Of a stretch of 64,000 nt of DNA, positions 21,401-27,912 are shown piece by piece. This stretch comes from Saprospiraceae bacterium (lineage in GTDB: Bacteria > Bacteroidota > Bacteroidia > Chitinophagales > Saprospiraceae): positions 1 to 64,000 of the forward strand of contig JADKBV010000005.1 in NCBI GenBank assembly GCA_016714895.1, written 5' to 3'. The notes under the pieces were generated by a model that saw nothing but the letters and a program-made list of their open reading frames with translations, made no database searches and was not told where the DNA came from. A program made the position numbers and the translations under genes. How positions within the stretch are numbered: the stretch's first letter is position 1; each line of letters begins with the position of its first letter.

Positions 21401-22119
21401 CTGAAGGCGAAATCAGTGGTACTGCTTTTGTTATTCAAAACGCACCAACAACAGCCAACGTAATATTTACAGGGTCTGTCGGAACAGCACCTTATACTTT
21501 TACATACCACATAAATGGAGGTCCGATTCAAAGTGTTTCTACTATCGGAATGAATAATGTCGTCACAGTACCGCATCCGAACGGCACTCCGGGAACCTTT
21601 GTGTATACACTCGTTTCAGTAACAGATGTGAATGGTTGTGAAGGTGAAGTAAATCCAATGCAAAACACAGCAACCATTACCGTTATACCAGCCAATTTGT
21701 TGCCTGACCTTTCTCCGTCCATAGCAAGACCATTAAACGCTTCATTTATCAACGGACAAACCAAGGAAGGTTATGTGCAGATTACAAATGGAGGAAATGG
21801 TCCTACCTACGGTACTACAAAAATCAGGTTACCAAAAACAATAGGTAATTTTAACCTTGTCATTGATCAAAATGCCGTAATGTCCGCAGGACAATCTGTG
21901 GTCAATAGTCAATGTACTTTTGATGAATTGCTTGCAGTATGGGAGATTTCTTTTGATGATCCGATACCAAACGGAACAAATATCAAAATCGGATACACAC
22001 TTACAGCTACAGGTTTATCAGGTTCTAATGGAACAATGACAGCAACCATTGTAAACGGATCCGGAGGAGATAGTAATACTTCGAACAACAGAGCCACCAG
22101 AAGATTTGTAATTAATTAA
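9000..22119 (+). CDS. Giant secreted parallel beta-helix protein (~4370 aa), six frameshifts
   Basis: One gene is inferred from continuity of domains across six one-base shifts: near 9370, 10190, 13429, 17585, 17903 and 18000. Start: an in-frame ATG at 8907 precedes ATGs at 9000 and 9012; the later ones put a good signal peptide (hydrophobic 'GIVLFMM' core, cleavage near VFG-Q) at the N-terminus. The body is a series of right-handed beta-helix (pectin-lyase-like) blocks. Each opens with an IQ-x-A-I ... G-T-(Y/F)-x-E-N motif and most close with CNW(W/Y/H)G followed by GFQP-x-x-G-x-C. SprB-like repeats lie between blocks. The C-terminus (21409-22119) is homologous to those of the giants on either side. 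The protein is presumably exported to the cell surface. Real pseudogenisation is the alternative, but neighbouring essential genes carry the same kind of indel. Confidence 0.75.
9413..10297 (+). CDS. Beta-helix giant, fragment 2: first beta-helix block
   Basis: The true frame starts near 9375. After a short 'FEYSKDGGTTWLPY' strand module, the first entry motif (HIQQAIDAAN) lies near 9680-9715, and the helix continues with repeated N-N-x-I and T-I-x-N-N turns. The frame is lost near 10190 in 'TCTTTACAGG'; the next frame reads TGNTFGANTSHITIL, which continues the helix. The last 35 residues of the open frame are therefore out of phase. Confidence 0.7.
   Translation: MISATIGTAGTGGAPGSIDEFEYSKDGGTTWLPYMPGDVITTTDYLLANVKIKSIRRHPAGLGCYSENIYTWNIDSRVHDITGTQGSYYHIQQAIDAANTVDGDVLEIEAGTMALPSVVNINKEITLRGQGIASTIIDISSSWFTNPSVNAFTLNDVNITIEDIYFRIVGKGQGNILGLFQSNCTVQDNKFTGEYVYGDGEVTRAAVWSANNMTGLLFTNNIIESLRQPGYLSNGSGTISNNTITTTRGWVIEGIGAMSLQEIPLVQIRRILLFWMLQPTSVVLRSATMIFQAL
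10333..13494 (+). CDS. Beta-helix giant, fragment 3: blocks 2 and 3, first duplicate copy
   Basis: In-phase sequence starts near 10198. It contains the CNWYG exit motif of block 1 (about 10342), a 'LNPNVPAELAQIAALYTAL' insert, entry motif 2 (YPTIQAAINAAN, about 11032) leading to an autotransporter-like short stretch ending 'GGDGNDVVLTK', and entry motif 3 (FCSIQDAIDD, about 11511). From 11480 it is one copy of a module of about 760 residues that recurs at 18342-20607. The frame is lost near 13429 in AACAAAACG; the paralogous copy (IAQQNATVTAQNNF) shows the expected continuation. Confidence 0.75.
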   Translation: MDADCNWYGSASYASVFAGIKGKVAFVPYKSSAISMCNVGFSMPENLVLTHTQASESILVQFDVTDNDLELKPIPGLNPNVPAELAQIAALYTALEAAVLSNNPAAIQAAALAVGDDIITEYYYMDGVNKIYLQTAGGNNLIKNKYWQEYLVRSSDTERFPDWLNNLTLVNQTEFRTSTNPLTGAVAAGWLNPVLGRDVIIKVTFIHNGAVNSIEEIVSIPPGPIENLTTGLGYPTIQAAINAANSNDRIGVATGSYTENVNATTKTISLVPGNSPGCVTITGDLTLNAMNTLEMEVDGTTACSGYDQFIINGVVTLGGATLNLDLGYAPTLGDSYVLISNDGLDPVVGQFAQGFSISQGGNVFDINYTGGDGNDVVLTKCVGGVVNLNTAKEFCSIQDAIDDGSTIGGHIITVASGTYTENIVVNKSLELRGANYGINPNTTPRVAESILLTAATIVDGTSNSRIIAVSADNVKINGFLIDGDNPSLTSGYLNNVGADMDIRNGIDNALGVQNLYVANNIIKNMVYYGVRIQSTTGLSPAVSSGHEIKMNRFMDMGTYQAVVGGWGQFGGGVLLQNSHYTQITDNVMLNVRIGVQLGNFQVANPGVFVHAIENNQIQARRLGIFYNLLRQSPWTVNGNNITGYSSTDEQALGGSWRGIRITSVGNTGMGNSLFNSNIINGSAITLLNKEGFNVWNVTNNSRPIISNGSVTGVNTGVILSNHDTGFGNGVDGANATLNNVTINATNTGVLVSDSPSSTTHAKVNVSISGSDITSLGEGVKTEESVAGTTSGSFVNNDITASAVGVNITGMTLSATNTLTIDNNDINLTSQIAGPNPTAGIFLSNILGTQNATITNNDITGAFYGYVGYNINTAPVTSIEGGTISGIMQGIAVVNTVGGPLAGSNLQLSGVGMNGFTGTSANPAINFHAGVYTFTAATTTPAQGITLSANGLTIDDTESPSQASGGLYLADFSGGMTNVQNITVTNSSIINNANRGVDARGKVNLTLNGNTLTNNGHTAFGSGGNDGFSVIANKTLLLMRIIILLPCLQPVQQK
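11480..13779 (+). repeat. Intragenic ~2.3-kb duplication, copy 1
   Basis: The encoded block is collinear with 18342-20607. Landmarks present in both: FCS(I/V)Q.AIDD, LDGDNPS or IDGDNPS, IQARR.GIF, 'SPSSTTH', EES.AGTTSGSFV, MTLSATNTLTIDNN, NILGTQNATIT, FYGYVGYNINT, MQG, 'GFTGTS.NPA', TLTNNGHTAFG and CNWWG. The copies have diverged in DNA, so the duplication is not recent. Confidence 0.85.
13512..17636 (+). CDS. Beta-helix giant, fragment 4: SprB-like repeats and blocks 4-6
   Basis: In-phase sequence starts near 13431. Content: CNWWG exit (about 13629) and GFQPVPGSC; a SprB-like repeat (SVTGGTAPFMYLWSNAET, about 13849-13995); entry motif 4 (YATIQDAVNAANPGD, 14031); CNWYG (about 14682); another SprB-like repeat (about 14970-15165); entry motif 5 (YPNIQSAIDGA, 15199); a long N-rich helix; and entry motif 6 (FCSIQSSIND, 17209). 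A basic stretch (KERSGRKGKVVYK, about 15980) interrupts block 5. The frame is lost near 17585. Confidence 0.75.
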   Translation: MGTTNIINAHDNKLSLNGNAESGSKLARSDAGTGSIDAECNWWGTGNDLMIQALTEGSVDFTNWLTNGMDNDGVAPGFQPVPGSCNGEPVMVMIASNTPATCVSGMNGALTISVTGGTAPFMYLWSNAETTQDISMLAPGMYTVTVTDSFGSTGTATATVVLLPVENTNTNIGYATIQDAVNAANPGDFIKVCTGTYLEDVLIPSGKDDLNIYSLDPANTIVSGPIGGGGATFRIEATGVIIDGFTITREGNNLTDWNNPGLNLNGISVQGQTASATIQNNIITGNRTGIDINNSNGNQILTNEIDFNRTGLIFRNQTDNTVMTGNYIRDNWTAGVLFLDGSGGSNMPPQSAGNSNFNENFIVGNWYGDIVDRQSGGSLPVPGSNLKNFECNWYGVNLPVVSTANSSEPGYGALIPVLYGGSSTNPGGAPNILGAASANVDYINWGLDANDDDAGTLGWQITPGTCNGSPVEIDMVSLSANQFCQENGSIEVVFSGGSANYSIAWSGAESGVQTGILASPYTITNLIHGAYSITITDANGSSANTAVFINNHPVINTTLTQFYPNIQSAIDGASDGQVIDVCAGMYTETINVNKAVTLQGANVGIPGNGVRLAESTLSNCSITYSNAGNITVDGFRLLRTDAFVGNQLLLNAGGLNTVQNCIFERNGSVTGTVVRAISTGTSGGNKVISNNRFTGDASNLFSGHKTWNNAVYVDQGPFTTTLSGNLIENSRTGLSIDDHSNSNTVLNNTFTNNGTHISFGGAVPTAGTYVFGANNFNTSGSSIINLSNVNTNFRLDITSSSYNGTPCASLSNAQLFEMEAQMFHKERSGRKGKVVYKANNQYVNNFTVPFVKLDVIQNSVAYGDPNDIINLQAGTYNQRVVIDKNDLTLQGVTADKTLYILDGSTGVVGTGSGITLNNNITGSTIKNLTVQNFAGSGGNTTAGIRGLLSNSNTDIDNVAIFNNSSSSGIYFGGGAVIDQVSVTNCMVTDHLTGARGIVIWDGLKTNINISNNTVTNNNCCGIELQDGNASAVTVSGNMITIGTGDNAIGLTGLNPSVGANLIDNNTITGGGRFGIEIKNPAGSVTVSNNMVDLVSQNGDLRDRAGIAVLRRGVLGGNVDVPNGVTITGNNVNGYQQTTDSEGFGIVVEGTNHVVTGNTISNNDVGILQQQNPSGYPGDADQSNLVDLYFGRGNSPMTCGNTISGNTFTTNGVDTRDIGVGAGIVQNNTTLEYFCSIQSSINDAQTLDGHILHVGAGTFNENVVVNKGVTLKGSGPANTIITPGVACSGTGVSLTAANAKIEDLRVTNFQTGVLVSSSNNTLTNVESVSNCNQGLELANGTTNVSVINSKLNNNTTSGFRKGYCSYGEWIYDDQF
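17608..17970 (+). CDS. Beta-helix giant, fragment 5: middle of block 6
   Basis: In-phase sequence runs from about 17585 (GTAATVNGFTMTNSEV) to about 17903. A second shift then moves the coding frame for roughly 100 bases (VTGTASDPENPAVLAIKAR), and a third near 18000 returns it. All three pieces have beta-helix or linker composition matching the flanks. Confidence 0.65.
   Translation: MNGFTMTNSEVKGNVQGCFVAKNDGAGGTFDNVTITNSDFSDNTQKGMYFEALSNATFDGILMNNSGTDVAYGFNNGIDINLKYAAYTNITIQNSEFTNWCDRHGFRSGKSGSFSYQSKR
18010..22119 (+). CDS. Beta-helix giant, fragment 6: last block, second duplicate copy and shared C-terminus
   Basis: Starts within block 6, passes CNWHG (about 18184), and from entry motif 7 (FCSVQAAIDD, about 18373) repeats the module seen at 11480-13779. 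It ends at CNWWG (about 20467) and GFQPVAGSC (about 20575). Two repeats with 'STPYYDVNGN..YDAG.DVAG' (about 20640-21000 and 21010-21390) follow. The last 235 residues (21409-22119) are the shared C-terminal region ending RRFVIN. A hairpin follows the stop. Confidence 0.8.
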   Translation: MLLKNNLISGYRNGVRFGEFGKINAGPSGVTLEGNHLGGPYAHKALINRTNSDINLVCNWHGTTDVLTMLAGFVNAGTGSILYNTILANGTDGNVARGFQPAAGCLCPSGNLVTNTTTNETFCSVQAAIDDSDTNNGHILQVSAGTYAENIKVTKQVSILGPNALVDACSGTRNPEAIIYTSASDIDFDTDNGTLIEVLTSNVTISGLTLDGDNPSITTGKTSTNGADIDVAEGVTRYGTGNNLVITNNIIKNLSYFGITMYDFPTAVPSAGNSISGNLIKDLGTYDNTVDLSFWGNGILLYNNQYASVVNNCMENVRGGIQTGNFYQANPGAASYQMITGNTIQARRRGIFHNLAYSNASPFTFENNTITGLTNANETVWDGMLIASMSVPSYTLNNSINGTGITNPSEGIELWNVKNNAPATITGGNVSNVGTGIFLNNYEGYVSDGGDGAHATITNVTINATTTGVRLLDSPSSTTHGKVNASVSDCDITAGVEGIKTEESLAGTTSGSFVDNNIIAGAVGVNITAMTLSATNTLTIDNNIIDLTNQMAGPNPTIGVLLTNILGTQNATITDNTITDAFYGYVGYNINTTPVTSILGGSITGVMQGVAFVNTLGGPLAASNSGVSGVSMSGFTGTSTNPANNIHAGVYSFTAGGTTPATGLNLAIHNVTITGTGTPSQASAGIHNADFSGGAVDVQNVTVTNSTINNNANRGIDARGKVNLTMTGNTLTNNGHTAFGTGGNNGFSVIAQQNATVTAQNNFITLPAASTTEVFGLITGNGATNQIIAHNNSILLNGNADPDTKLAQSLPGTGNINATCNWWGDMVCPADEIAGNVLVYPFLTNGIDDAPATPGFQPVAGSCNEPSISAIVTGPDVPPNVINMTSGNMYTMTICSGEEVTTSPPSVVNSQAANCSSLRVQTVYTTTLTNLPPTQTFDADYASASVAPPTSITPENHQLTAQNIVFVSTPYYDVNGNNQYDAGTDVAGGIITFTLTVQPRPSISNTVTSGLYNQVMTSGGSYTHTICHDTDITTSVPVMNTTANACGTLRIQTQYISTLPNIPSATVDASFDDAVLAGPQTISPNNTTGTSQTITFITTPYYDVNGNLMYDAGIDVAGNVTNFVLTILPIPEGEISGTAFVIQNAPTTANVIFTGSVGTAPYTFTYHINGGPIQSVSTIGMNNVVTVPHPNGTPGTFVYTLVSVTDVNGCEGEVNPMQNTATITVIPANLLPDLSPSIARPLNASFINGQTKEGYVQITNGGNGPTYGTTKIRLPKTIGNFNLVIDQNAVMSAGQSVVNSQCTFDELLAVWEISFDDPIPNGTNIKIGYTLTATGLSGSNGTMTATIVNGSGGDSNTSNNRATRRFVIN
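18342..20607 (+). repeat. Intragenic ~2.3-kb duplication, copy 2
   Basis: Second copy of the 11480-13779 module. The frame is intact here except near its 5' end, so it can be used to place the frameshift in copy 1 near 13429. Confidence 0.85.
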
Positions 22120-22138
22120 TTTTTAATGATGAAATAAG

Positions 22139-22162
22139 CCGGGAATAGTAACATATTCCCGG
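22139..22162 (+). terminator. Hairpin terminator after the beta-helix giant
   Basis: CCGGGAATA, a six-base loop, then TATTCCCGG form a perfect 9-bp stem, followed by ATTTTAAAAC. It lies 20 bases after the stop and 31 bases before the next start. Confidence 0.7.
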
Positions 22163-22192
22163 ATTTTAAAACTGTAATAAAATATAAAAATC

Positions 22193-25100
22193 ATGAGATC
22201 ATTTATCATAATTTTACTTTCAATTCTTTGGTTTGCGTCTCCTTCAGATGTCAATGCACAATCATCAACATGTGATATTTTGACAGGAGGGATTTCTTCT
22301 TCTCCTTCCATTATACCCGGTTCAGGAACTACTACCATAAGTTTTCAGGTTGGAAATGACGCAGCAGGGGGATCATGTGAGTACCCGATAAACAGTGTTT
22401 TGGTCATCGTAACATTACCTTCGACAGGCTTGAATTTTCAATCTTTTGTTACTCCGGCTGTAGGTCCTTATTTTACCTGGTCTTACAACATGGCGGAAAA
22501 TGTAATTTTGGGAACCAATCACACTGCCATAGCTGATGCTGAGTTTGAAAATTTTTCAGCTCTATTGGTAGCGACACCGATTGTTTCCAATACTTATCCG
22601 GAATGCCGAACGGTGGTCATGGATATCATCAACAATCCTGACGGACCGATTTATCCTTCAAACACTAATGAAAATAATGACGGTGGCTATACTACCATAA
22701 CCCTGACACCGGCAAACGGAAGTTCGACAGTCAATTGTATTGCTGCCGCCGTTCAACCGGTACCAACCTTCAATGTTGATGGTTCATGTACCGGCCCGGT
22801 GATTACTGTTACAGATACGCCACCTACATTGACGTGTGAAGGAACCAGAGTTTATTCATTTCAATATAATAATTGTGGCGGATGCCCTTTTAGTGCATTT
22901 ACATGGACATATACATATACGATAGATCGTACGATTTTTCCGGATGAAACAGGTGGTCCTGTGGCCACAGCTTCAACAGTAAATTGTACCTCATTGGTCA
23001 TTCCACCGACGACTTTTCCGGTCGTAAACTCTTCTTGCGGGGAAGTGCGACTCATGGAGGGCCGATTTTAAAATCCCAATTCGATAAAGATTTTTCAGAA
23101 CCCGTTCTGATAGCGCCGGCAGCGGCAGCAGATACTTGGTATCCCGACAGATTTGAACCTTTTGCATTTACAAATGCAGTTTTTATGGGTGATGGCAGAT
23201 TAAAACATTCCATAGATGCTTCTGCCTGTGATGGTTGCAGAGGCGGTTTTAACGGAGCTTTTTATAATACCCAAGGTCGTAAATATGATTTGGGAGCAGG
23301 TGCAAACTATGCGGAAATTGATTTATACATTCCTGCTGACTGGGCTACGACAAATAAAAGAATGGCCGGGTTTTGGGGAACAGCATTTGATATTGCAAAC
23401 GCCGTTTCGGCCTTTCCGATTGTTGAGTTTACCAGTGATGGAAATAATCCAAGATTCAGAGTATGGCCTGCAACACCCGGAGGAGATTGGCAAAACTTAG
23501 GATTGCCCGCCGGATTTGTATATAATAGTTGGGTGACTTTACAGATCAGATTACTTCCTACAGGTGAATTTCTGTTTACCGTAGGTGATTTGACGTATCA
23601 AACCAATCATTTGGCGGCTTCCGGGAGCGTAAGGATTGGCAATGTTATCCTTCAGGGACACAATGTAACAAGCCCGGGAGTTACTTATGATATATATTGG
23701 GACAATATGTCATGGAGAGAAAATTATGTTGCTCCTTCTTGTAATGGAATAGCCACATACACATACGATTATACAGATTGCGCTGGATTGGTTTATCCCT
23801 GGACGTATACCTACACTGTCGACAGAACCATTCACCCATCAGAAGATGGTGGTCCTGTGACTTCGACAGGTTTGGTGGCATGTGCTGATTTGGCTATTGA
23901 ACCTGCAGTCCTTCCCGAAGTTCTTGCTTCTTGCGGTGAAGGTCCTTTGACACCCGGTGCAGCCATTAAAAAATCACAGATTGACGAAGATTTTACAGAT
24001 GCTATAACTTTATCCGCAACACAGGCAGCCGGTGTGTGGTACACCGATAGATATGCTCCTGCCGGTTTTGCCAATAATAATGATTTAGGAGGTAACCATA
24101 TCAAACATTCTATCAATGCCGCAGATTGCGAAAGTTGCAGGCCTCCGGCATTCACTTCTTCTTTTTATAATACCCAGGGAAGAAAGTATGATTTAGGTCC
24201 GGGAACCAATTATGCAGAAATAGATTTGTATGTTCCTTCAGCCTGGCAAACAACCGGCAGAAGAATGGCGGGCTTCTGGGGCACAGCTTATGACAATACA
24301 GATGCTGTTTCAGGTTTCCCAATCATTGAGTATACGAGCGAGGGTGGTACACCGAGATTCAGGGTATGGCCGGCATCACCTGCCGGTGGATGGAAAGATC
24401 TGGGTTTACCTGGTGGATTTACACATAATCAATGGGTGACCCTTCAGATGAGGGTACTTCCCTCAGGTGAATTTTTGTTTACCGTTGGTGACCTCAATTA
24501 TCAAACTTCTTACCTGGCACCTGATGCCTCAGTCAGAATTGGTAATGTCATTTTACAAGGCCATAACACAGCTTCTCCGGGTGTCACTTATGATATATAT
24601 TGGGATAACCTTTTATGGAGAGAAACATATGTTGCTCCTGAATGTACCGGTGAAATCACTTACACCTATGATTATACAGATCCTTGTAATAATCTTGTTT
24701 TTCCATGGACATTTACTTATGATGTGAATGATGATGTCGATCCGACATGGACTACGGTAGCAGGAGTTTTAAATACAACCGTTCAATGTAGTGATGCTGC
24801 TGCCCTCATTGCGGCTCAGGCCTTATTTCCGGTGGCATCAGACAATTGTGATCCTGATGTGACAAACATCGTTAAAGTTCCCGGTGTTTTTGTTGCCGGA
24901 ATGACATGTAGTCAGGCTGGAACATACACCAATACCTGGACTGTTACGGATCGTTGTGGAAATATATCCGCGACATATACACAAGTGATAACTGTTATTG
25001 ATAATATCATTCCAACCTGGACTACAACGGCCGGAGCATTGGATGTAACCATACAGTGTAGTGATGCCGCAGGTTTGACAGCAGCTCAGGCTTTGGTTCC

Positions 25101-26499
25101 TGCGGCTATGGACAACTGTGATGCCGATGTGTTGAATGTCGTTAAAAATGCCGGCGTTTTTGTACCGGGAATGACTTGTCCCCAAGCAGGTACCTATACC
25201 AATACGTGGACGGTAACCGACGATTGCGGTAATGTATCAAATGTTTACACACAGGTTATTACCCTGATCGATAACACAGCACCGGTGTGGTCTTCACTTC
25301 CGGGAGCGTTGGATGTTGCAGTAGAATGTAGTGATGCCGCAGGTCTCGTTGCAGCTCAGGCTTTGGTTCCGATTGCCATGGACAATTGTGATAACAGTGT
25401 TCTGAACGTAGTAAAAGTGCCGGGAGCTTTTGTGCCCGGAATGACGTGCCCACAGGCAGGAACCTATACCAATACGTGGACGGTAACGGACGATTGTGGT
25501 AATGTGTCAGCTATATACACACAAACCATTACCATAACAGATACAGAATTGCCGGTTATCACGCTTTTGGGTGATGCGACAACATACATATGTTTTGGAG
25601 GAACTTACGTAGATGCCGGAGCTACCGCTTCAGACAATTGTAGTGGTGTACTCACCGGAAGTATTGTGACCGTAAATCCGGTAAATACAAGTGTGGCCGG
25701 AACCTATTCGGTAACATATAATGTATCAGACAATTGTGGTAATCCCGCCATTCAGGTGACGCGAACTGTGATTGTGAGGCCACATCCAACAGGAACCATA
25801 AGCGGAACAGCGACCGTCTTGCAGAATGCACCGACAACTCCGGTAATTACTTTTACAGGTAGTAACGGAACAGCTCCATATGTTTTTAATTACAGTATTC
25901 AATATAATGCTAACCCTCCGACTTTTCATACGACTGGCCCTCCGGGTAACCCTGTTACCGTAGCTCAGTCAAATGCCGTTGTAGGTGTATTTACGTATAC
26001 CCTCATCAGCGTAACAGATGCTAACGGATGTCAATATACATTGCCGGATCCGAAACCTACCGCCGTCATTACCGTGACCAGCTCATGTGATCTTTCCACA
26101 ACCATCCCGAGGCCAATCAATGGTTCTTTTGTAAGTGCGGAAACCAAAGAAGGAGTTATACAATTTGTGAATGCAGGGCCTGGACCGACTTCAGGTCAGT
26201 TGACTTTCAGGATATCAAATATAGCAAACTTCAGCATTTCAGTTCCTCCACTTTCAGGAACTTATGGCGGTTTATTATGTCAGAATTCAAGCTTTACAGT
26301 TGTAGTAGGAGCGTTTTTTACAACGGTAACAACAACAGCTGTTATTCCTGCCGGAGGTAACCTGCGCTTAGGTTTTATTGCCGCAGCAACAGGTTCAGGT
26401 GGTGCTAATGGTAACCTTACGTCGACAATCATCAACGGTACAGGTGGGGATAATAATGATGGTAATAATAAATCCGTCAGGACATTTGTAATAAATTAA
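22193..26499 (+). CDS. Secreted LamG-like/HYR-like multidomain protein (~1435 aa), one frameshift
   Basis: ATG at 22193 begins a signal peptide (FIIILLSILWFA core, cleavage near VNA-Q). Order: N-terminal domain of about 150 residues (TCDILTGG start) shared with the next two genes; two copies of a composite unit in which a 'TYTYTVDRTI' strand repeat is interrupted after SCGE by a concanavalin/LamG-like domain of about 210 residues (markers YNTQGRKYDLG, AEIDLY, RFRVWP, GEFLFTVGDL, YDIYWDN); three HYR-like repeats (24730-25540; TVQCSDAA, DNCD, AGTYTNTWTVTD); a DUF5011-like domain (25550-25770); and the shared C-terminal region (25790-26499). The frame slips near 23045: upstream reads to SSCGE, downstream resumes at THGGPILKSQ. 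The second unit, where SCGE leads to KKSQ, confirms the join. Likely a surface carbohydrate- or matrix-binding protein (inference). Confidence 0.8.
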
Positions 26500-26508
26500 A
26501 GACATAGA

Positions 26509-26557
26509 GGGACAATTTTTTGTTTTTTCAGAAAATTGTCCCCTTCATTTTTTTATA
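26509..26557 (+). terminator. Rho-independent terminator
   Basis: GGGACAATTTT pairs perfectly with AAAATTGTCCC at 26532-26542, and a T-rich tail (CATTTTTTTATA) follows. It lies 10 bases after the stop of the LamG/HYR protein gene. Confidence 0.85.
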
Positions 26558-26700
26558 TTATATTTTTAAAATAGGATGAATCATCCGACAAGATAACAAG
26601 GTAAACATCGAATGAGCAGGAAAAGTCAAACCTCAAAACGTTATGAATATTTCTTAAACACATTCATTATTATCATTACAAAATAAATAAAAATTAACAC

Positions 26701-27768
26701 ATGAAAAATATATTCATTACTTCTTTTTTGGTCTTCATGACTTTGATAGCCTTTGGTCAGACCTGTGATATATTTACCACGGGGTTTCAACCTGTAAAAC
26801 AGGAATTAACCACCGGAGAGTCTGTGGATTTGATATTCAGTATTAAAAATGATGCTAAAGGCATTCCTTGTTCGTATCATAAAAACAGTGTTCAGGTTTT
26901 ACTTTTTTTGCCGGATAATAGTGTAAACTTTGAATCTTTTATCTCTCCGGTTGAGGGAAAAGGATTGTATTTTGATTGGGTATATGATGCACCAAACAGA
27001 ACCATTATTGGTTTAAATCACACAGCGATTCCGGATGGTGCGGGTGAAGAAAATATTACGGTCAGAATAAAAGCCGGTGTCATAAACGTACAGGAAGTAA
27101 ATAAAACTCTTGGATTGACGATTCTTCAATATTATGAAGGTCAGATTTTTCCGTCAAACAATGCTTCCAATGACAACAGTATCGTTTCACTGCGTATCAA
27201 GTCAGGTCAGTTGCCGTCACAACCTGTATTTGAAGTTATATCTTCTGACTGCAATGAATCAAATATCATTTTTAATCCTTCAGACATTAAAGATGTGGTC
27301 TCTTTTGAAGTAACCAGAAGTAAAGACGGGAAGATTTTTGAAAAAATTGCAGACCTAATTGCAGCGCAGATGAACTCTTCCGGAAAAAATATATATACCG
27401 ATAAAAACAATTTGACAGATGGATTGACCTATATTTATGAACTTACCGCAGTGATGAAAAACGGAAGCAGAAAATCGTTGGGAAGGCAAACTATAACAAA
27501 CGATTGTTCTTTAAAATCAGCTGATTTTGACTTTTTTCCAAATCCTGCTGTCGATAAAATGTATGTCAGATTGAAAGGTGCACTTCAAAATGAAACCGTT
27601 CAAATGACATTTAATAACCTTAAAGGAGAAGTGGTCAAAATAGCCAATAATATTGACAATACAACCAATGAAATCCTTATCAATGATTTGCCATCCGGAG
27701 TGTATTACATCACAATCAAAGGCAACGAAGCCGTAGGAAGGAAAAGATTTGTCAAAATTTCGCAATAA
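26701..27768 (+). CDS. Small T9SS cargo protein with the shared N-terminal domain (paralog 1)
   Basis: 355 residues. A signal peptide (MKNIFITSFLVFMTLIAFGQ) is followed directly by TCDIFTTG, the start of a domain of about 150 residues also found in 22193-26499 and 27913-28989. A fibronectin-III-like segment (about residues 170-270) and a T9SS type A sorting domain (from FFPNPAVDKMYV, about residue 279, to KRFVKISQ) follow. The protein should cross the outer membrane by T9SS and be anchored or released at the surface. It lies about 200 bases after a strong terminator, so it probably has its own promoter. Ligand unknown. Confidence 0.85.
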   Translation: MKNIFITSFLVFMTLIAFGQTCDIFTTGFQPVKQELTTGESVDLIFSIKNDAKGIPCSYHKNSVQVLLFLPDNSVNFESFISPVEGKGLYFDWVYDAPNRTIIGLNHTAIPDGAGEENITVRIKAGVINVQEVNKTLGLTILQYYEGQIFPSNNASNDNSIVSLRIKSGQLPSQPVFEVISSDCNESNIIFNPSDIKDVVSFEVTRSKDGKIFEKIADLIAAQMNSSGKNIYTDKNNLTDGLTYIYELTAVMKNGSRKSLGRQTITNDCSLKSADFDFFPNPAVDKMYVRLKGALQNETVQMTFNNLKGEVVKIANNIDNTTNEILINDLPSGVYYITIKGNEAVGRKRFVKISQ

Positions 27769-27912
27769 TAAAATAAAAATTTTGCTTCATAATGTATTGC
27801 AGCATGATTTTTGTACCATTGTTTTAACAGAATTTAAAAAATTGAAGTACTTTTACAATTGATTTTTTAATGCCACCAATTACTCAATTGAATATTTTAA
27901 AATAATTAAAAG

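Noticed and set aside
9000..22119. Interpretation as a true pseudogene
   Set aside because: The indels match those in dnaK and other conserved genes and do not include premature in-frame stops apart from the shifts; protein repeats remain intact on both sides.
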